This document shows, piece by piece, positions 50,580 through 60,408 of a stretch of 64,000 bases of DNA. Origin of the DNA: Clostridium hydrogeniformans DSM 21757. GTDB taxonomy: Bacteria; Bacillota; Clostridia; Clostridiales; Clostridiaceae. Position 1 is the first letter of the stretch. Each line of letters begins with the position of its first letter. The notes under the pieces were generated by a model. That model worked only from the letters and a program-made list of their open reading frames with translations, ran no database searches and was not told where the DNA came from. The stretch spans positions 304,084 to 368,083 of the forward strand of contig NZ_KK366004.1 in the NCBI RefSeq assembly GCF_000686705.1, in the 5' to 3' direction. A program made the position numbers and the translations under genes.

Positions 50580-52592
50580 ATGGATACTTCACAATATCTA
50601 TCCATGTTTTTAGAAGAATCCATGGATAACTTACAAACTTTAAATGAAACTCTATTGGAACTTGAACAATCTCCAGAAGATATAGATAAACTAAATGAAA
50701 TTTTCAGGGTGGCACATACCATAAAAGGAATGGCTGCTACTATGGGATTTAGTAAAATGGCAGAACTTACTCATAATATGGAAAATATATTATCTAAGTT
50801 CAGAGATGGAGAGCTTAAGGCGGATCAAAATGTAGTAACTACATTGTTTAAATGTCTTGATACCCTTGAGCAAATGGTGAACGATATATCAGAAGGAGAA
50901 GATGGCAATAGAGATGTAAGTTCCTTAATAGAGGAATTGAATAATTTAAATTCTTCTAAAATCCATGAGGAAGTTTTAGATCACAGTGAAGAAGAGGACA
51001 ATTTAGGATTAAATGAATATGACATAAGTGTACTAAAACAGGCTATGGATAAAGGGTTTAACGTTATAAAGATTAATATAACTCTTGATGAGACAACCCT
51101 TTTAAAGTCTGCTAGGGCATTTTTAATATTCAAGTCTTTAGAGGATGGAGGAGAAATAATAAAATCCAATCCTCCAGCTGAGGACATAGAAAGTGAGAAC
51201 TTTGAATTTTCTATGGAACTTGTATATGTAACTACAAGAACTTTAGATGAAACAAGGTTAATAGTAGAAGGAATATCAGAGGTTAAAGAGGTTATTGTTT
51301 CTTTAGTAGAGCTTAAAAAGCCTAAGGTTACTAATAATAAATCTCTTTGTGAACCAAAGTCCATATCAGAGAATGTAATAGAAAAAGATGAGAATGAAAA
51401 GAAGGAAGCAGCAAAACCTTTAAAAGAAATAAAGGAAAAAGAAGCTGTAACTTCACATAAAAAGACTCATCAATCCGTAAGGGTTGATCTTGAAAGATTG
51501 GACAAGTTTATGAATATGGTATCAGAGCTTGTTATTCATAGAACAAGACTTGAACAAATAAGCTCAAACCATAGATTAGCTGATTTAAATGAGACCTTAG
51601 AACAGGTAGCAAGAACTACATCAGATCTTCAAGATCTAGTTATGAAAATAAGAATGCTTCCTTTAGATGTGGTTTTTAATAGGTTCCCAAGAATGATTAG
51701 AGATTTATCTTTAGAGCTTTCTAAGAATATTGATTTTATAATAGAGGGTCAAGATACAGAGCTTGATAGAACTGTTATAGATGAAATTGGAGAACCGCTT
51801 ATCCACCTTATAAGAAATGCTGTAGACCATGGTATTGAACCAGAAGATGATAGAATAAAGGCAGGTAAAAAGCCAGATGGTACTATAAAGCTTATAGCTT
51901 ATCAAGAAGGTACTAAAGCTGTCATAAAGGTTCAAGATGATGGAAAGGGCATTGATGTAAATAAAGTCCGCAAAAAAGCAGAAAAGTTAGGTGTAAATAC
52001 AGAAGGTATGAGCTATAATGAAATAGTAAATCTAATTTTTATGCAGGGATTTAGTACTAAAGAGGAAGTAACAGATATTTCAGGCCGTGGAGTTGGGATG
52101 GATGTGGTTAAAACTAAAATAGCATCTCTTGGAGGAACTGTAGATCTTATAAGTGAACAAGGAAAGGGATCAACCTTTATAATAAGATTGCCATTAACTC
52201 TTCAAATAATTAAGGCCTTACTTGTAAAGGTTGGAGATGAAACCTTAGCTATATCTCTTGGATATATAGATAGAGTCATTGACTTTACAAATGATCTTAT
52301 AAAGAAAACTAACAACAAAGAAGTTATAATATATAGAGATAATGTTATTCCTTTAATTAGAGTCAATGAAAGACTTGGAATTTATAATGAGGAAAAGGAA
52401 AAAAGCTTTGTTGTTATAGTTAAGGTAGGAGAGAAAGTAGTAGGTCTTTTAGTAGATTCTTTACTTGGACAACAAGAAATAGTTATAAAGCCTTTAGGAA
52501 AAACTCTTCAGGGGCTAAGAGAGTATATAGGAGCTACAATCCTTGGCGACGGTCTTGTAACTTTAATACTAGATGTAGCGGCCCTTATTTAA
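50580..52592 (+). CDS. cheA: chemotaxis histidine kinase CheA
   Basis: 670 residues with the normal order: P1 Hpt (phospho-His46 in VAHTIKGMAATMG), P2 region (~residues 160-245), Lys/Glu-rich linker, P3 dimerisation (DLERLDKFMNMVSELVI), P4 ATPase (IRNAVDHGIE, VQDDGKGID, GRGVGMDVVK) and C-terminal P5 CheW-like regulatory domain. It sends phosphate to CheY and CheB. Confidence 0.96.
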   Translation: MDTSQYLSMFLEESMDNLQTLNETLLELEQSPEDIDKLNEIFRVAHTIKGMAATMGFSKMAELTHNMENILSKFRDGELKADQNVVTTLFKCLDTLEQMVNDISEGEDGNRDVSSLIEELNNLNSSKIHEEVLDHSEEEDNLGLNEYDISVLKQAMDKGFNVIKINITLDETTLLKSARAFLIFKSLEDGGEIIKSNPPAEDIESENFEFSMELVYVTTRTLDETRLIVEGISEVKEVIVSLVELKKPKVTNNKSLCEPKSISENVIEKDENEKKEAAKPLKEIKEKEAVTSHKKTHQSVRVDLERLDKFMNMVSELVIHRTRLEQISSNHRLADLNETLEQVARTTSDLQDLVMKIRMLPLDVVFNRFPRMIRDLSLELSKNIDFIIEGQDTELDRTVIDEIGEPLIHLIRNAVDHGIEPEDDRIKAGKKPDGTIKLIAYQEGTKAVIKVQDDGKGIDVNKVRKKAEKLGVNTEGMSYNEIVNLIFMQGFSTKEEVTDISGRGVGMDVVKTKIASLGGTVDLISEQGKGSTFIIRLPLTLQIIKALLVKVGDETLAISLGYIDRVIDFTNDLIKKTNNKEVIIYRDNVIPLIRVNERLGIYNEEKEKSFVVIVKVGEKVVGLLVDSLLGQQEIVIKPLGKTLQGLREYIGATILGDGLVTLILDVAALI

Positions 52593-52623
52593 GTTGAAAT
52601 GATGGGAGGAGAGTTAAAAGGCT

Positions 52624-53229
52624 ATGAGTAATTTAAATTTTAATGCCCTTCAGTTAGATGCCTTAAAGGAAGTAGGGAATATTGGGGCTGGAAATGCAGC
52701 TACGGCTTTATCGCAGCTTCTTTCTAAGAAAGTTGACATGACAGTGCCCTCTGTTAATATAATTTCTTTTACGGAGATATTTTCTAAAATAGGAGCAGAA
52801 GATTTAGTTGTATCAGTAATAGTAAGAGTTTTAGGAGATACTCCTGGAAATATATTATTTATATTAGAAAAAGAAGTAGCCGAAAATATGATAGAATCTC
52901 TAACAGGAGTTAGGGAAGAAGAATTCAGTGAAATGGGTAATTCTGTATTATGCGAATTAGGAAATATAATAGCAGGTTCCTATATGAATTCAATAGCTAA
53001 GTTTACTAATTTAGTTATAACACCATCAGTGCCAGCGGTGACCTATGATATGCTTGGAGCGATACTCTCCACAACATTCATAGAGTCTGGGCAGTTTGAT
53101 GACAATGTACTAGATATAGAAACCATATTCTTAAATAAAGATGAGAATATGAATATTTCAGGGCATTTTTATTATGTGCCTATGCCAGGATCTTTAGAAA
53201 AAATATTAAATACACTTGGAGTAATGTAA
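52624..53229 (+). CDS. cheC: CheY-P phosphatase CheC
   Basis: 201 residues. Both active-site motifs are present: Glu16/Asn19 (LKEVGNIGAGNAA) and Glu111/Asn114 (LCELGNIIAGSY). CheC hydrolyses CheY-P and is boosted by CheD, encoded three genes upstream. GGGAGGAG precedes the ATG. Confidence 0.93.
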   Translation: MSNLNFNALQLDALKEVGNIGAGNAATALSQLLSKKVDMTVPSVNIISFTEIFSKIGAEDLVVSVIVRVLGDTPGNILFILEKEVAENMIESLTGVREEEFSEMGNSVLCELGNIIAGSYMNSIAKFTNLVITPSVPAVTYDMLGAILSTTFIESGQFDDNVLDIETIFLNKDENMNISGHFYYVPMPGSLEKILNTLGVM

Positions 53230-53245
53230 TGGAGGGAATTGTGTT

Positions 53246-53605
53246 ATGGCAAAAGTACTCATTGTTGATGATGCAGCTTTCATGAGAATGATGATAAAAG
53301 ACATACTTGAAAAGAATGGTTTTGAAGTTGTAGGGGAAGCTAGCAATGGTTTAAAAGCGGTGGAGCTTTATAAAAAGGAAAAACCTGATGTAGTTACTAT
53401 GGATATAACTATGCCAGATATGGATGGAATAGAGGCGGTTAAGGAAATAAAGGCCTTTGATCCAAATTCGAAAATAATTATGTGTTCAGCTATGGGACAA
53501 CAAACTATGGTTATGGATGCTATAAGAGCAGGAGCAAAAGACTTCATAGTTAAGCCTTTCCAAGCAGATAGGGTTTTAGACGCTATAAGAAAGGTTATTG
53601 GCTAA
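53246..53605 (+). CDS. cheY: chemotaxis response regulator CheY
   Basis: 119 residues, a lone receiver domain: acidic pair Asp8-Asp9, phospho-acceptor Asp53 (TMDITMPD), Ser81 and Lys103 (VKPF). Binds the flagellar switch (FliM/FliY encoded downstream) when phosphorylated. Confidence 0.95.
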   Translation: MAKVLIVDDAAFMRMMIKDILEKNGFEVVGEASNGLKAVELYKKEKPDVVTMDITMPDMDGIEAVKEIKAFDPNSKIIMCSAMGQQTMVMDAIRAGAKDFIVKPFQADRVLDAIRKVIG

Positions 53606-53618
53606 AGGAGGCTAATAT

Positions 53619-54014
53619 ATGCAAGTTTTAATATTTAAGTTAAATGATGAGCATTTCGCAGTGGAAACTGCAAAGGTTCAAGTTATAAATGATATGATGG
53701 AAGTAACTAGGGTGCCAAAGGCACCTAGTTATATAAAAGGACTTATAAATCTTAGAGGAAATATAATTTCTCTTCTTGATATAAATCTTCTTTTAAATAT
53801 AGAAAAGAAGAATCAAGGAGAAGAAAATGTAGTGATTCTCAATGTTGGAGAAGAGCAAGTTGGCATATGTGTGGATGAAGTAGAAGAGGTTATAGAAGTA
53901 GAAGAAGAGAAAATAGAACAATTAAAAGAAGAAAAAGGTGAAAATTATATTAAAGGAATTGTAAATTTCGGCGATAAAATAGTTACAATGATTGATATTG
54001 ATAAGTTAATTTAA
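53619..54014 (+). CDS. cheW: chemotaxis coupling protein CheW (second copy)
   Basis: 131 residues, CheW domain (FKLNDEHFAVETAKVQVIND, APSYIKGLINLRGNIISLLDIN, ENYIKGIVNF). Clearly diverged from the copy at 47770, so the two probably serve different receptors or array positions. AAAGGAGG precedes the ATG. Confidence 0.93.
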   Translation: MQVLIFKLNDEHFAVETAKVQVINDMMEVTRVPKAPSYIKGLINLRGNIISLLDINLLLNIEKKNQGEENVVILNVGEEQVGICVDEVEEVIEVEEEKIEQLKEEKGENYIKGIVNFGDKIVTMIDIDKLI

Positions 54015-54039
54015 ATTTATAAGGAAATGAGGGAGTTTT

Positions 54040-55035
54040 ATGGCAGAGGTTTTATCCCAAAGTGAAATAGATGAGCTGTTGTCTGCCTTATCCTCAGGGG
54101 AGATAGTTCCTGATGATGTTGACAAGGAAGAGGAAAAGCACAAAATAAAACTTTATGACTTCAGAAGTCCTCAAAAGTTTTCAAAGGATCATATTAGAAC
54201 CTTGGAACTTATCCATGATAATTATGCAAGAATCATTACTAACTATTTAACCGCTCAAGTAAGAAGCAATGTTAAGGTTAAGATTGAATCCGTAGAGCAG
54301 ATTACTTATGAGGAGTTTATACATTCTATTCCTAGTCCAACAATTTTAACGGTATTTAAAATGCCTCCTTTAAGTGGCTCTATACTTTTTGAAACCAATC
54401 CTCAGTTTGTGTTTCAAGTTTTAGATATACTTTTAGGTGGAAGTGGGGACAGAAAGTTTAAGAATAGAGAGTTTTCAGACATTGATAAAAACATAATAAA
54501 GCAGGTTAATAAAGGACTTATAGGGAATTTAAAGCTTGCTTGGGAGGATATATTAGAAGTAGAGCCGGAAATTGAAGGACTTGAAACAAATCCAGCTTTA
54601 AATCAAACCCTTGCACCTAATGAACCGGTGGCACTTATAACTTTTTCAGTAGAAATGGGGAAACATAATACATTTATAAATATTTGTATCCCTTATCTTA
54701 GCATAGAGAAGGTTTTAGATAAGCTGGTGGTACAGTATTGGTTTGAGCAAAGTGATTCTGAACTTGTTCGTGAATCAAGATCTAAGATAAAAGATAGATT
54801 AAATGTAGTTGATGTTGAAATGATAGCTCTTCTAGGTAAAGCTTCAGTTACTGTTGATGAATTCTTAAAGCTTTCAGAAGGAGATATAGTTACCTTAAAT
54901 AAGAAATGTAGTAGTCCTGTAACTCTAATGGTAGAAGATAATGAGTATTTCTATGGGGTTCCAGGAACAATTGGTAAGAATTTAGGTGTATCTGTGTTAG
55001 ATATTATAGATAAGGATGTGGAGAGCTATGAGTAA
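54040..55035 (+). CDS. fliM: flagellar motor switch protein FliM
   Basis: 331 residues. The N-terminal CheY-binding peptide VLSQSEIDELLSAL is intact. The middle CheC-like domain (RTLELIHDNYARIITNYL) is followed by a C-terminal SpoA surface domain (IALLGKASVTVDEFLKLSEGD). Part of the C-ring. Its stop overlaps the start of fliY by 8 nt. Confidence 0.95.
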   Translation: MAEVLSQSEIDELLSALSSGEIVPDDVDKEEEKHKIKLYDFRSPQKFSKDHIRTLELIHDNYARIITNYLTAQVRSNVKVKIESVEQITYEEFIHSIPSPTILTVFKMPPLSGSILFETNPQFVFQVLDILLGGSGDRKFKNREFSDIDKNIIKQVNKGLIGNLKLAWEDILEVEPEIEGLETNPALNQTLAPNEPVALITFSVEMGKHNTFINICIPYLSIEKVLDKLVVQYWFEQSDSELVRESRSKIKDRLNVVDVEMIALLGKASVTVDEFLKLSEGDIVTLNKKCSSPVTLMVEDNEYFYGVPGTIGKNLGVSVLDIIDKDVESYE

Positions 55036-56122
55036 TGGATTTCTTTCTCAAGAAGAAATAGATTCTCTACTTAATGGAGGGGCTGAAGAAGCTCAAGAGG
55101 ACAAGGGTAGGGAAGAGGATTCTATATTAAGTGATATAGAAAAAGATTTATTAGGAGAAATAGGTAATATATCTATGGGATCAGCATCCACTGCTTTATC
55201 CCAAATAATAAATCAACAAGTTAATATAACCACTCCTATGGTTTCTGTTACTAGCCTAGATGAGTTAAAGAAAAGTTTTGAAGTTCCAAACATTGCTTTA
55301 GAGGTTGAATACACAACAGGAATAGTAGGGTTAAATTTATTAGTTATGAAGACAAGTGATGCTTCAGTTATAGCAAACTTAATGATGGGTGGAGATGGAA
55401 CAGTTCAAAATATTGAACTTTCTGAGATTGAAATAAGTGCAGTTTCAGAGGCAATGAACCAGATGATAGGTTCAGCAGCTACATCAATGGCAACAATGTT
55501 TTCAAGAGAGGTAAACATTTCGCCACCAACATCTAAGGTTTGGGCTGATATTTCAGATAAGCTATCAGAAAAGATAGATGAAGAGGAAAAGGTAGTAAAA
55601 GTATCATTTAAATTGACCATTGGGGATTTAATAGATAGTAATATAATGCAAATACTTCCTGTGAATACAGCTAAAAAAATAGTTTCTATTATGATGGGAC
55701 AGGATACTAATGAAATAGTACATAATAATGATCATAAAGTGGAAGCGAGGGAAGAGAGGGTAGTTATGGAGAATTTTGAAAAACCTATAGAGTTAGAACC
55801 AAAAGTTCAGGTGCATCAAGCAGAATTCCAAACGCTTAAACCTTCATCATCAACAAGTCATCAAAACATTGACTTGATCTTAGATGTACCACTTGAAATA
55901 TCTGTAGTTCTTGGAAGAACTAAAAAGAATATAAAGGATATTTTAAACTTAGGTACAGGTTCTTTAATAGAGCTTGATAAACTTGCAGAAGAGCCGGTGG
56001 AAATATTAGTAAATGGTAAAAGGATTGCTTATGGAGAAGTAGTTGTTGTTGATGAAAACTTCGGAGTTAGAATAACAAGTATAATAAGCAGTAGTGAGAG
56101 AGTAAAATCTTTAGGCAAGTAG
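55028..56122 (+). CDS. fliY: flagellar motor switch phosphatase FliY
   Basis: About 364 residues. FliM-like N-terminal peptide (FLSQEEIDSLLNGG), a CheC-type domain with two Glu/Asn active sites (LLGEIGNISMGSAST and VSEAMNQMIGSAAT), then a C-terminal SpoA/FliN domain (VPLEISVVLGRTKKNIKDIL). FliY thus joins CheY-P phosphatase and C-ring roles. ATG at 55028 with GGAGAG upstream, inside fliM. Last gene before the terminator. Confidence 0.94.
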   Translation: MSNGFLSQEEIDSLLNGGAEEAQEDKGREEDSILSDIEKDLLGEIGNISMGSASTALSQIINQQVNITTPMVSVTSLDELKKSFEVPNIALEVEYTTGIVGLNLLVMKTSDASVIANLMMGGDGTVQNIELSEIEISAVSEAMNQMIGSAATSMATMFSREVNISPPTSKVWADISDKLSEKIDEEEKVVKVSFKLTIGDLIDSNIMQILPVNTAKKIVSIMMGQDTNEIVHNNDHKVEAREERVVMENFEKPIELEPKVQVHQAEFQTLKPSSSTSHQNIDLILDVPLEISVVLGRTKKNIKDILNLGTGSLIELDKLAEEPVEILVNGKRIAYGEVVVVDENFGVRITSIISSSERVKSLGK

Positions 56123-56128
56123 TTTATG

Positions 56129-56162
56129 GGCATATTGATAGTATCAATATGTCTCTTTTTTT
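56129..56162 (+). terminator. intrinsic terminator of the che/fliMY operon
   Basis: A GG + CATATTGATA arm pairs with TATCAATATG + TC across a single-base loop, followed by seven T. It separates the che operon from the flgM operon. Confidence 0.85.
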
Positions 56163-56165
56163 CTA

Positions 56166-56192
56166 TAAACTTTATTGAGAAATAGTCGATAT
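56166..56192 (+). promoter_or_regulatory. sigma-28 (SigD/FliA) promoter of the flgM operon
   Basis: TAAA (56166-56169), exactly 15 nt, then GTCGATAT (56185-56192), 7 of 8 matches to the GCCGATAT consensus. It drives flgM and probably the whole late block; autoregulation of the anti-sigma factor by its target is expected. Confidence 0.8.
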
Positions 56193-56226
56193 AGAAATTA
56201 TAAGAATGAATTAAGGAGTGTTAGGA

Positions 56227-56502
56227 ATGGATATAAAAGCTGTGGGAGTAAATAAAGTGGTAAATCTTTATAGAGACAATAGTAAGGTAAGCAGAAATAA
56301 TAAAATAGAAAGAAAAAGTGATACCTTAGAAATCTCTCCCTTAGCTAAAAAACTAAGTGGTTTATCTATAGATGATATAAATATAGATAAAACTAAGGAA
56401 ATAGAGAGAATAAAAGAACAGATTAAAAAGGGCACTTATAATGTAGATTCTAAAGACATTGCAAGAAAAATCATTAATTCTATGAAGGGACGTGGAATTT
56501 AA
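56227..56502 (+). CDS. flgM: anti-sigma-28 factor FlgM
   Basis: 91 residues, mostly unstructured with a C-terminal sigma-binding part (SDTLEISPLAKKLSGL, then IKEQIKKGTYNVDSKDIARKIIN). Holds sigma-28 until it is exported through the finished hook. ATG at 56227 has AAGGAG 8 nt upstream; an in-frame GTG at 56218 is inside that site. Overlaps flgN by one base. Confidence 0.93.
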   Translation: MDIKAVGVNKVVNLYRDNSKVSRNNKIERKSDTLEISPLAKKLSGLSIDDINIDKTKEIERIKEQIKKGTYNVDSKDIARKIINSMKGRGI

Positions 56503-56912
56503 TGAAAGAAGCCTTGAAGAAGATTTTAAATGAGGAAGAAGAAGGGCTAAAACAACTATTAAAACTATTAGAAGAGCAATACAACTTTATTATAAAAAAG
56601 GATGTATTTAAATTAGAATCAATGGTAGATAAAATAAAACTCTGCAATAAAAATATAGCAGAGATTGAAGTTAGGAGAAGGGAAGTTTTAGGAAAGCTTT
56701 CTATGAAGGATTATATAAATTCATCTGAGGATGAGGAATTAAAAAATCTATACAGTAATATAAATAGCCTAATTCATAACTTAACTATTCAAAAGGATAG
56801 TAATGATTTATTAATAAAACAAAATCTATCCTTTGTAAATAAAATGTTAGCCTATATAAATCCTGAAAGAAGTGCACCTACCTATAATTCCTATGGAAAA
56901 GTAAGAAAATAA
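56502..56912 (+). CDS. flgN: FlgN-type flagellar export chaperone
   Basis: 136 residues, all helical with heptad character; EEGLKQLLKLLEEQYNFIIKKDV is FlgN-like. FlgN binds the hook-filament junction proteins FlgK and FlgL, encoded directly downstream. The ATG shares a base with the flgM stop, a sign of coupled translation. The family is weakly conserved, so the call leans on context. Confidence 0.85.
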   Translation: MKEALKKILNEEEEGLKQLLKLLEEQYNFIIKKDVFKLESMVDKIKLCNKNIAEIEVRRREVLGKLSMKDYINSSEDEELKNLYSNINSLIHNLTIQKDSNDLLIKQNLSFVNKMLAYINPERSAPTYNSYGKVRK

Positions 56913-56924
56913 GGAGGATTAACT

Positions 56925-58634
56925 ATGTCTGGATTGTTTGCTACCTTTAATGTAGCTAAGAGAGGTATGGGAGTTCAACAAAAGGCTTTAGATGTAACAT
57001 CTCATAATATATCTAATGCAAATACTCGTGGATACTCAAGACAAAGAGCAGAAATAGAAACTTCAAGACCTTTTGGAATGCCATCTTTAAATAGTGTAAC
57101 AGAGCCAGGGCAACTTGGAACAGGAGCTCAAGTATCTGCAATAAATAGAATAAGAGACACATTTATAGATTATTTATATAGAAATGAAAGTAGTACTTAT
57201 GGAAACTTTGAACAGAGGTATAATTTTTTAACTCAGGTTGAGGGAATATTTACAGAACCTTCTGATACAGGTATATCAAGTCTTATGGGAAAGTTCTTTG
57301 ATGCATGGCAAGAGGTTTCAAAACAGCCAAGTAGTTCAAGGTCTAGAACTGTTTTAGTGGAGCAAAGTAAAGCATTAACGAATTCTTTAAACCATGCTAG
57401 CAATCAACTTGAAAAGCTTACAGATAATGCTCAAAACCTTTTAAAAGATAATGTATTTGAGGCCAATAATCTTTTAAATCAAATAAACCAAATAAACAAA
57501 GAGATAAGATCTGTTAAGGTGGCAGGAAATACTCCTAATGACTTAATGGATAGGAGAGATCTTTTATTAGATGAATTAAGTTTAAAATTTAATATAAATG
57601 TAGATAGAAAAAACTTAGAGACCATAGAGCTAAAGCCAAAAGATGGAGGAAATTTTGAACTTGTACGCTCAACTGATGAGGAGAGTTATAGTAGACTTTC
57701 TTATATAAGTGGAGTAGAGAAGCAAAGTGACGGAAGTATAAAGGTAACATATTATAAGCTAGGAAATATGAATTCTGAAGATAATAAGAAGGAACTTATA
57801 ATAAAGACTGATGGTATGAGTCCTGATGAAATAAATTCTACTATTAAGGAATTAAAAGAGACTAGGGTAATCTTTGGAAATGAACAGGGAGAAGCCATAG
57901 GAGCAGATGGAAAAGTCATAAGTGGAACAATAGACCTTAAAGATCTTCAAATGTTTAAACCTTCATCAGGAGCTTTTAAGGGACTTATGTCTATTCAAGA
58001 AGATGTTAATAAATATAAAGATCAGCTTGATAGGTTAGCAAAAGCCATGGCATTCGCAGTAAATGCAGTTCATAGTGGAAGCGATGATTCCCTTAATGAT
58101 AAGTTGTCTTTCTTTGTTAATGGAAAAGGCGGAAAAGAGGAAGAAATAACTGCTGGAAATATAAAGATAAATGATGAGATATCAAGTGATCCTATGAAGA
58201 TAAATGTAAAGAAAGAAGATTCTTCAGGAGAAAGTGATGGAAGTCGTGCCCTTGCTATAGCACAGCTTAGGGATGCTCTTTTAAAGGTTCAAGATATAAA
58301 TGATAAGACAACAAGGCAATCTTTTATAAATGGAAAGTTAAAGGCAGATGGCATGGGGATAGAAAATGATACTAGTGGTATGAAGGTAGATGGATATTTT
58401 AAGGATACTGTAAATAGGCTAGGAGTTCAGTGTCAGGAAGCTAAAAGAATGGTAAAAAATCAAATGATACTTCTTGATGGACATGAGGAATCAAAATATT
58501 CAGTTTCAGGAGTATCCTTAGATGAGGAAATGGCAAACTTAATACAGTTCCAACATGCATATAGTGCTAATGCAAAAATAGTATCTACTGTAGATGAACT
58601 TTTAGATGTAGTAGTAAATGGATTAAAAAGATAG
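56925..58634 (+). CDS. flgK: flagellar hook-associated protein 1 (FlgK)
   Basis: 569 residues. The N-terminal rod/hook motif (GLFATFNVAKRGMGVQQKAL then NISNANTRGYSRQRAE) and C-terminal coiled part (SLDEEMANLIQFQHAYSANAK) are typical, with a variable surface domain between. Joins hook to filament. AAGGAGG lies 7 nt before the ATG. Confidence 0.95.
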   Translation: MSGLFATFNVAKRGMGVQQKALDVTSHNISNANTRGYSRQRAEIETSRPFGMPSLNSVTEPGQLGTGAQVSAINRIRDTFIDYLYRNESSTYGNFEQRYNFLTQVEGIFTEPSDTGISSLMGKFFDAWQEVSKQPSSSRSRTVLVEQSKALTNSLNHASNQLEKLTDNAQNLLKDNVFEANNLLNQINQINKEIRSVKVAGNTPNDLMDRRDLLLDELSLKFNINVDRKNLETIELKPKDGGNFELVRSTDEESYSRLSYISGVEKQSDGSIKVTYYKLGNMNSEDNKKELIIKTDGMSPDEINSTIKELKETRVIFGNEQGEAIGADGKVISGTIDLKDLQMFKPSSGAFKGLMSIQEDVNKYKDQLDRLAKAMAFAVNAVHSGSDDSLNDKLSFFVNGKGGKEEEITAGNIKINDEISSDPMKINVKKEDSSGESDGSRALAIAQLRDALLKVQDINDKTTRQSFINGKLKADGMGIENDTSGMKVDGYFKDTVNRLGVQCQEAKRMVKNQMILLDGHEESKYSVSGVSLDEEMANLIQFQHAYSANAKIVSTVDELLDVVVNGLKR

Positions 58635-58644
58635 GAGGTAGCAT

Positions 58645-59691
58645 ATGAGAGTTACAAATAAAATGCTTTCTACAAATTTCTTAAGAGATATGAGAAATAA
58701 CCTTGGTAATATGAAGGATCTACAATCACAGCTTACATCAGGTAAGGAAATTAGAAGACCTTCAGATAATCCCTTTAAGGTTGCAAGAAGTATGCAGCTT
58801 TATTCTGATATAGGATCAAATAAGCAGTATAATGAAAATATTAAGGATACTTTAAACTGGCTTGATACCACAGATACTGCATTAGATAAGGCAGGAAATA
58901 CTCTTCAAAGAGTAAGAGATCTTTTAGTGTCTTCAGGAAACCCAGGTTATGGAGAGGGAGAAAAGAAGGCTCTTAAGGATGAAATAAATCAAAAGGTTGG
59001 GGAACTTGCTCAAATATTAAATACTAACTTTGATGGAAGATATATATTTGGAGGAACTAAAGGAACATCAAAACCTGTAGAAGCTCTTCAAGATGACAAG
59101 GGAAACACTCACATAGTATATAAGACAAAGGATGGAAATTATTTAAATAAGAATGGTGCACAAATTGAATTAGAAAACGGAAAAATTAAGGTTGATGCTA
59201 ATGGAAAACCTATTGATAATGGTGATACTAAAAAATATGAAGATGAATTTAAGCATTTAAATGAAGATTTAATAGTAGAAATTTCCCAAGGAGTTACTAT
59301 GGAGTACAATGTGGCATCTAGGGAGCTTATGGAGTTCTCAAAAGGAAAAGATTTAATGGACCTTTTAAGTGATATAACATCTAATTTATCTTCAGGAAAG
59401 CCAGAAGACATTAAAAAGCTTACGGGAGAAAATTTAGATGATATTACAAAGGCAATGGATAATTTATTAAAATTAAGGTCCGAGGTAGGTGCAAAGCAAA
59501 ATAGAATGGAAGCAGCTAAGGATCAAAACTCTGAAGAGAACTTTAACTTAACAGATATATTATCTAAGACAGAGGATATAGATTTTACAGAGAAGATCAT
59601 GGAGTATTCTGTAATGCAGAGTGTCTATATAGCGTCACTTCAAACATCAGCAAAAGTAATTCAACCATCACTTTTAGACTACTTAAGGTAG
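58645..59691 (+). CDS. flgL: flagellar hook-associated protein 3 (FlgL)
   Basis: 348 residues. Flagellin-like ends: RVTNKMLSTNFLRDMRNN with LQSQLTSGKEIRRPSDNPFK, and C-terminal YSVMQSVYIASLQTSAKV. Second junction protein after FlgK. AGGAGG lies upstream; 10 nt after flgK. Confidence 0.94.
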   Translation: MRVTNKMLSTNFLRDMRNNLGNMKDLQSQLTSGKEIRRPSDNPFKVARSMQLYSDIGSNKQYNENIKDTLNWLDTTDTALDKAGNTLQRVRDLLVSSGNPGYGEGEKKALKDEINQKVGELAQILNTNFDGRYIFGGTKGTSKPVEALQDDKGNTHIVYKTKDGNYLNKNGAQIELENGKIKVDANGKPIDNGDTKKYEDEFKHLNEDLIVEISQGVTMEYNVASRELMEFSKGKDLMDLLSDITSNLSSGKPEDIKKLTGENLDDITKAMDNLLKLRSEVGAKQNRMEAAKDQNSEENFNLTDILSKTEDIDFTEKIMEYSVMQSVYIASLQTSAKVIQPSLLDYLR

Positions 59692-59700
59692 GTGATATTA

Positions 59701-60126
59701 ATGATTTTAAAAACTAGAGACCATGGAGAAATAAACTATGAAGAAAAGGATATTATAACTTTTAAAAAAGGTATTCCAGGACTTCATGATTTAAGAAATT
59801 TTATAATATTTGAGATTAAGGAGAACCCAGTATTTAAAATTCTTCACTCTATAGAGGATATGAATATTGGATTTATAGTAATAAGTCCTTTTGATTTTTT
59901 TAAGGAATATGAGCTTGTCATAGAAGATAAGGTTTTAAAGGAGTTAGAAATAGAAAAAGAGGAAGAAGTTATGGTTTTAAACACTGTAACATTAAATAGT
60001 AACGTAAAAAATATAACCACTAACTTAAAAGCTCCTATAATAATAAATATTAAAAGTCTTCTTGGGGAACAAATAATAATTGATAAAGAAAAATATAAGG
60101 TTAAACACCCTTTAATTAAGGAGTGA
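59701..60126 (+). CDS. fliW: flagellar assembly factor FliW
   Basis: 142 residues, single FliW domain ([21 protein letters not shown], then [10 protein letters not shown] and [10 protein letters not shown]). It binds flagellin or CsrA in a partner switch, releasing CsrA when flagellin accumulates. ATG at 59701 with TAGGTGAT upstream; csrA begins 4 nt after its stop, so the partners are made together. Confidence 0.95.
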   Translation: MILKTRDHGEINYEEKDIITFKKGIPGLHDLRNFIIFEIKENPVFKILHSIEDMNIGFIVISPFDFFKEYELVIEDKVLKELEIEKEEEVMVLNTVTLNSNVKNITTNLKAPIIINIKSLLGEQIIIDKEKYKVKHPLIKE

Positions 60127-60130
60127 TGAT

Positions 60131-60343
60131 ATGCTTGTTTTAACTAGAAAAAAGGGAGAGAGTATTCTTATAGGAGATGATATAGAGATTACCTTAGTTA
60201 AGGTAGAGGATGGATCAGTTAAGCTGGCTATAAATGCTCCAAAGGATGTTCAAATACTTAGAAAAGAATTATACACAGAGGTTGAGAAAGAAAACATTAT
60301 TGCTACAGCTATAGATATGTCCATACTTAAAAATATAAAATAA
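60131..60343 (+). CDS. csrA: translational regulator CsrA
   Basis: 70 residues, full CsrA: the RNA-contacting ends are intact (Leu4 in [10 protein letters not shown], Arg44 in QILRKELY). Represses flagellin translation by binding GGA hairpins in its leader; a matching site occurs at 63881-63890. Regulated by FliW from the preceding gene. GGAGTGAT precedes the ATG. Confidence 0.95.
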   Translation: MLVLTRKKGESILIGDDIEITLVKVEDGSVKLAINAPKDVQILRKELYTEVEKENIIATAIDMSILKNIK

Positions 60344-60408
60344 AAATTAATCGATTTTAGGTTTACTTTAGGTAAATCGTATATAAAAAATAAGTTAGGG
60401 GTGCAAAC

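Noticed and set aside
60328..60360. A sigma-28 promoter before flaG (TAAA near 60328 and CGAT near 60352)
   Set aside because: With a 15-nt spacer the -10 would read TTAATCGA, which does not fit; flaG is more likely read from upstream.
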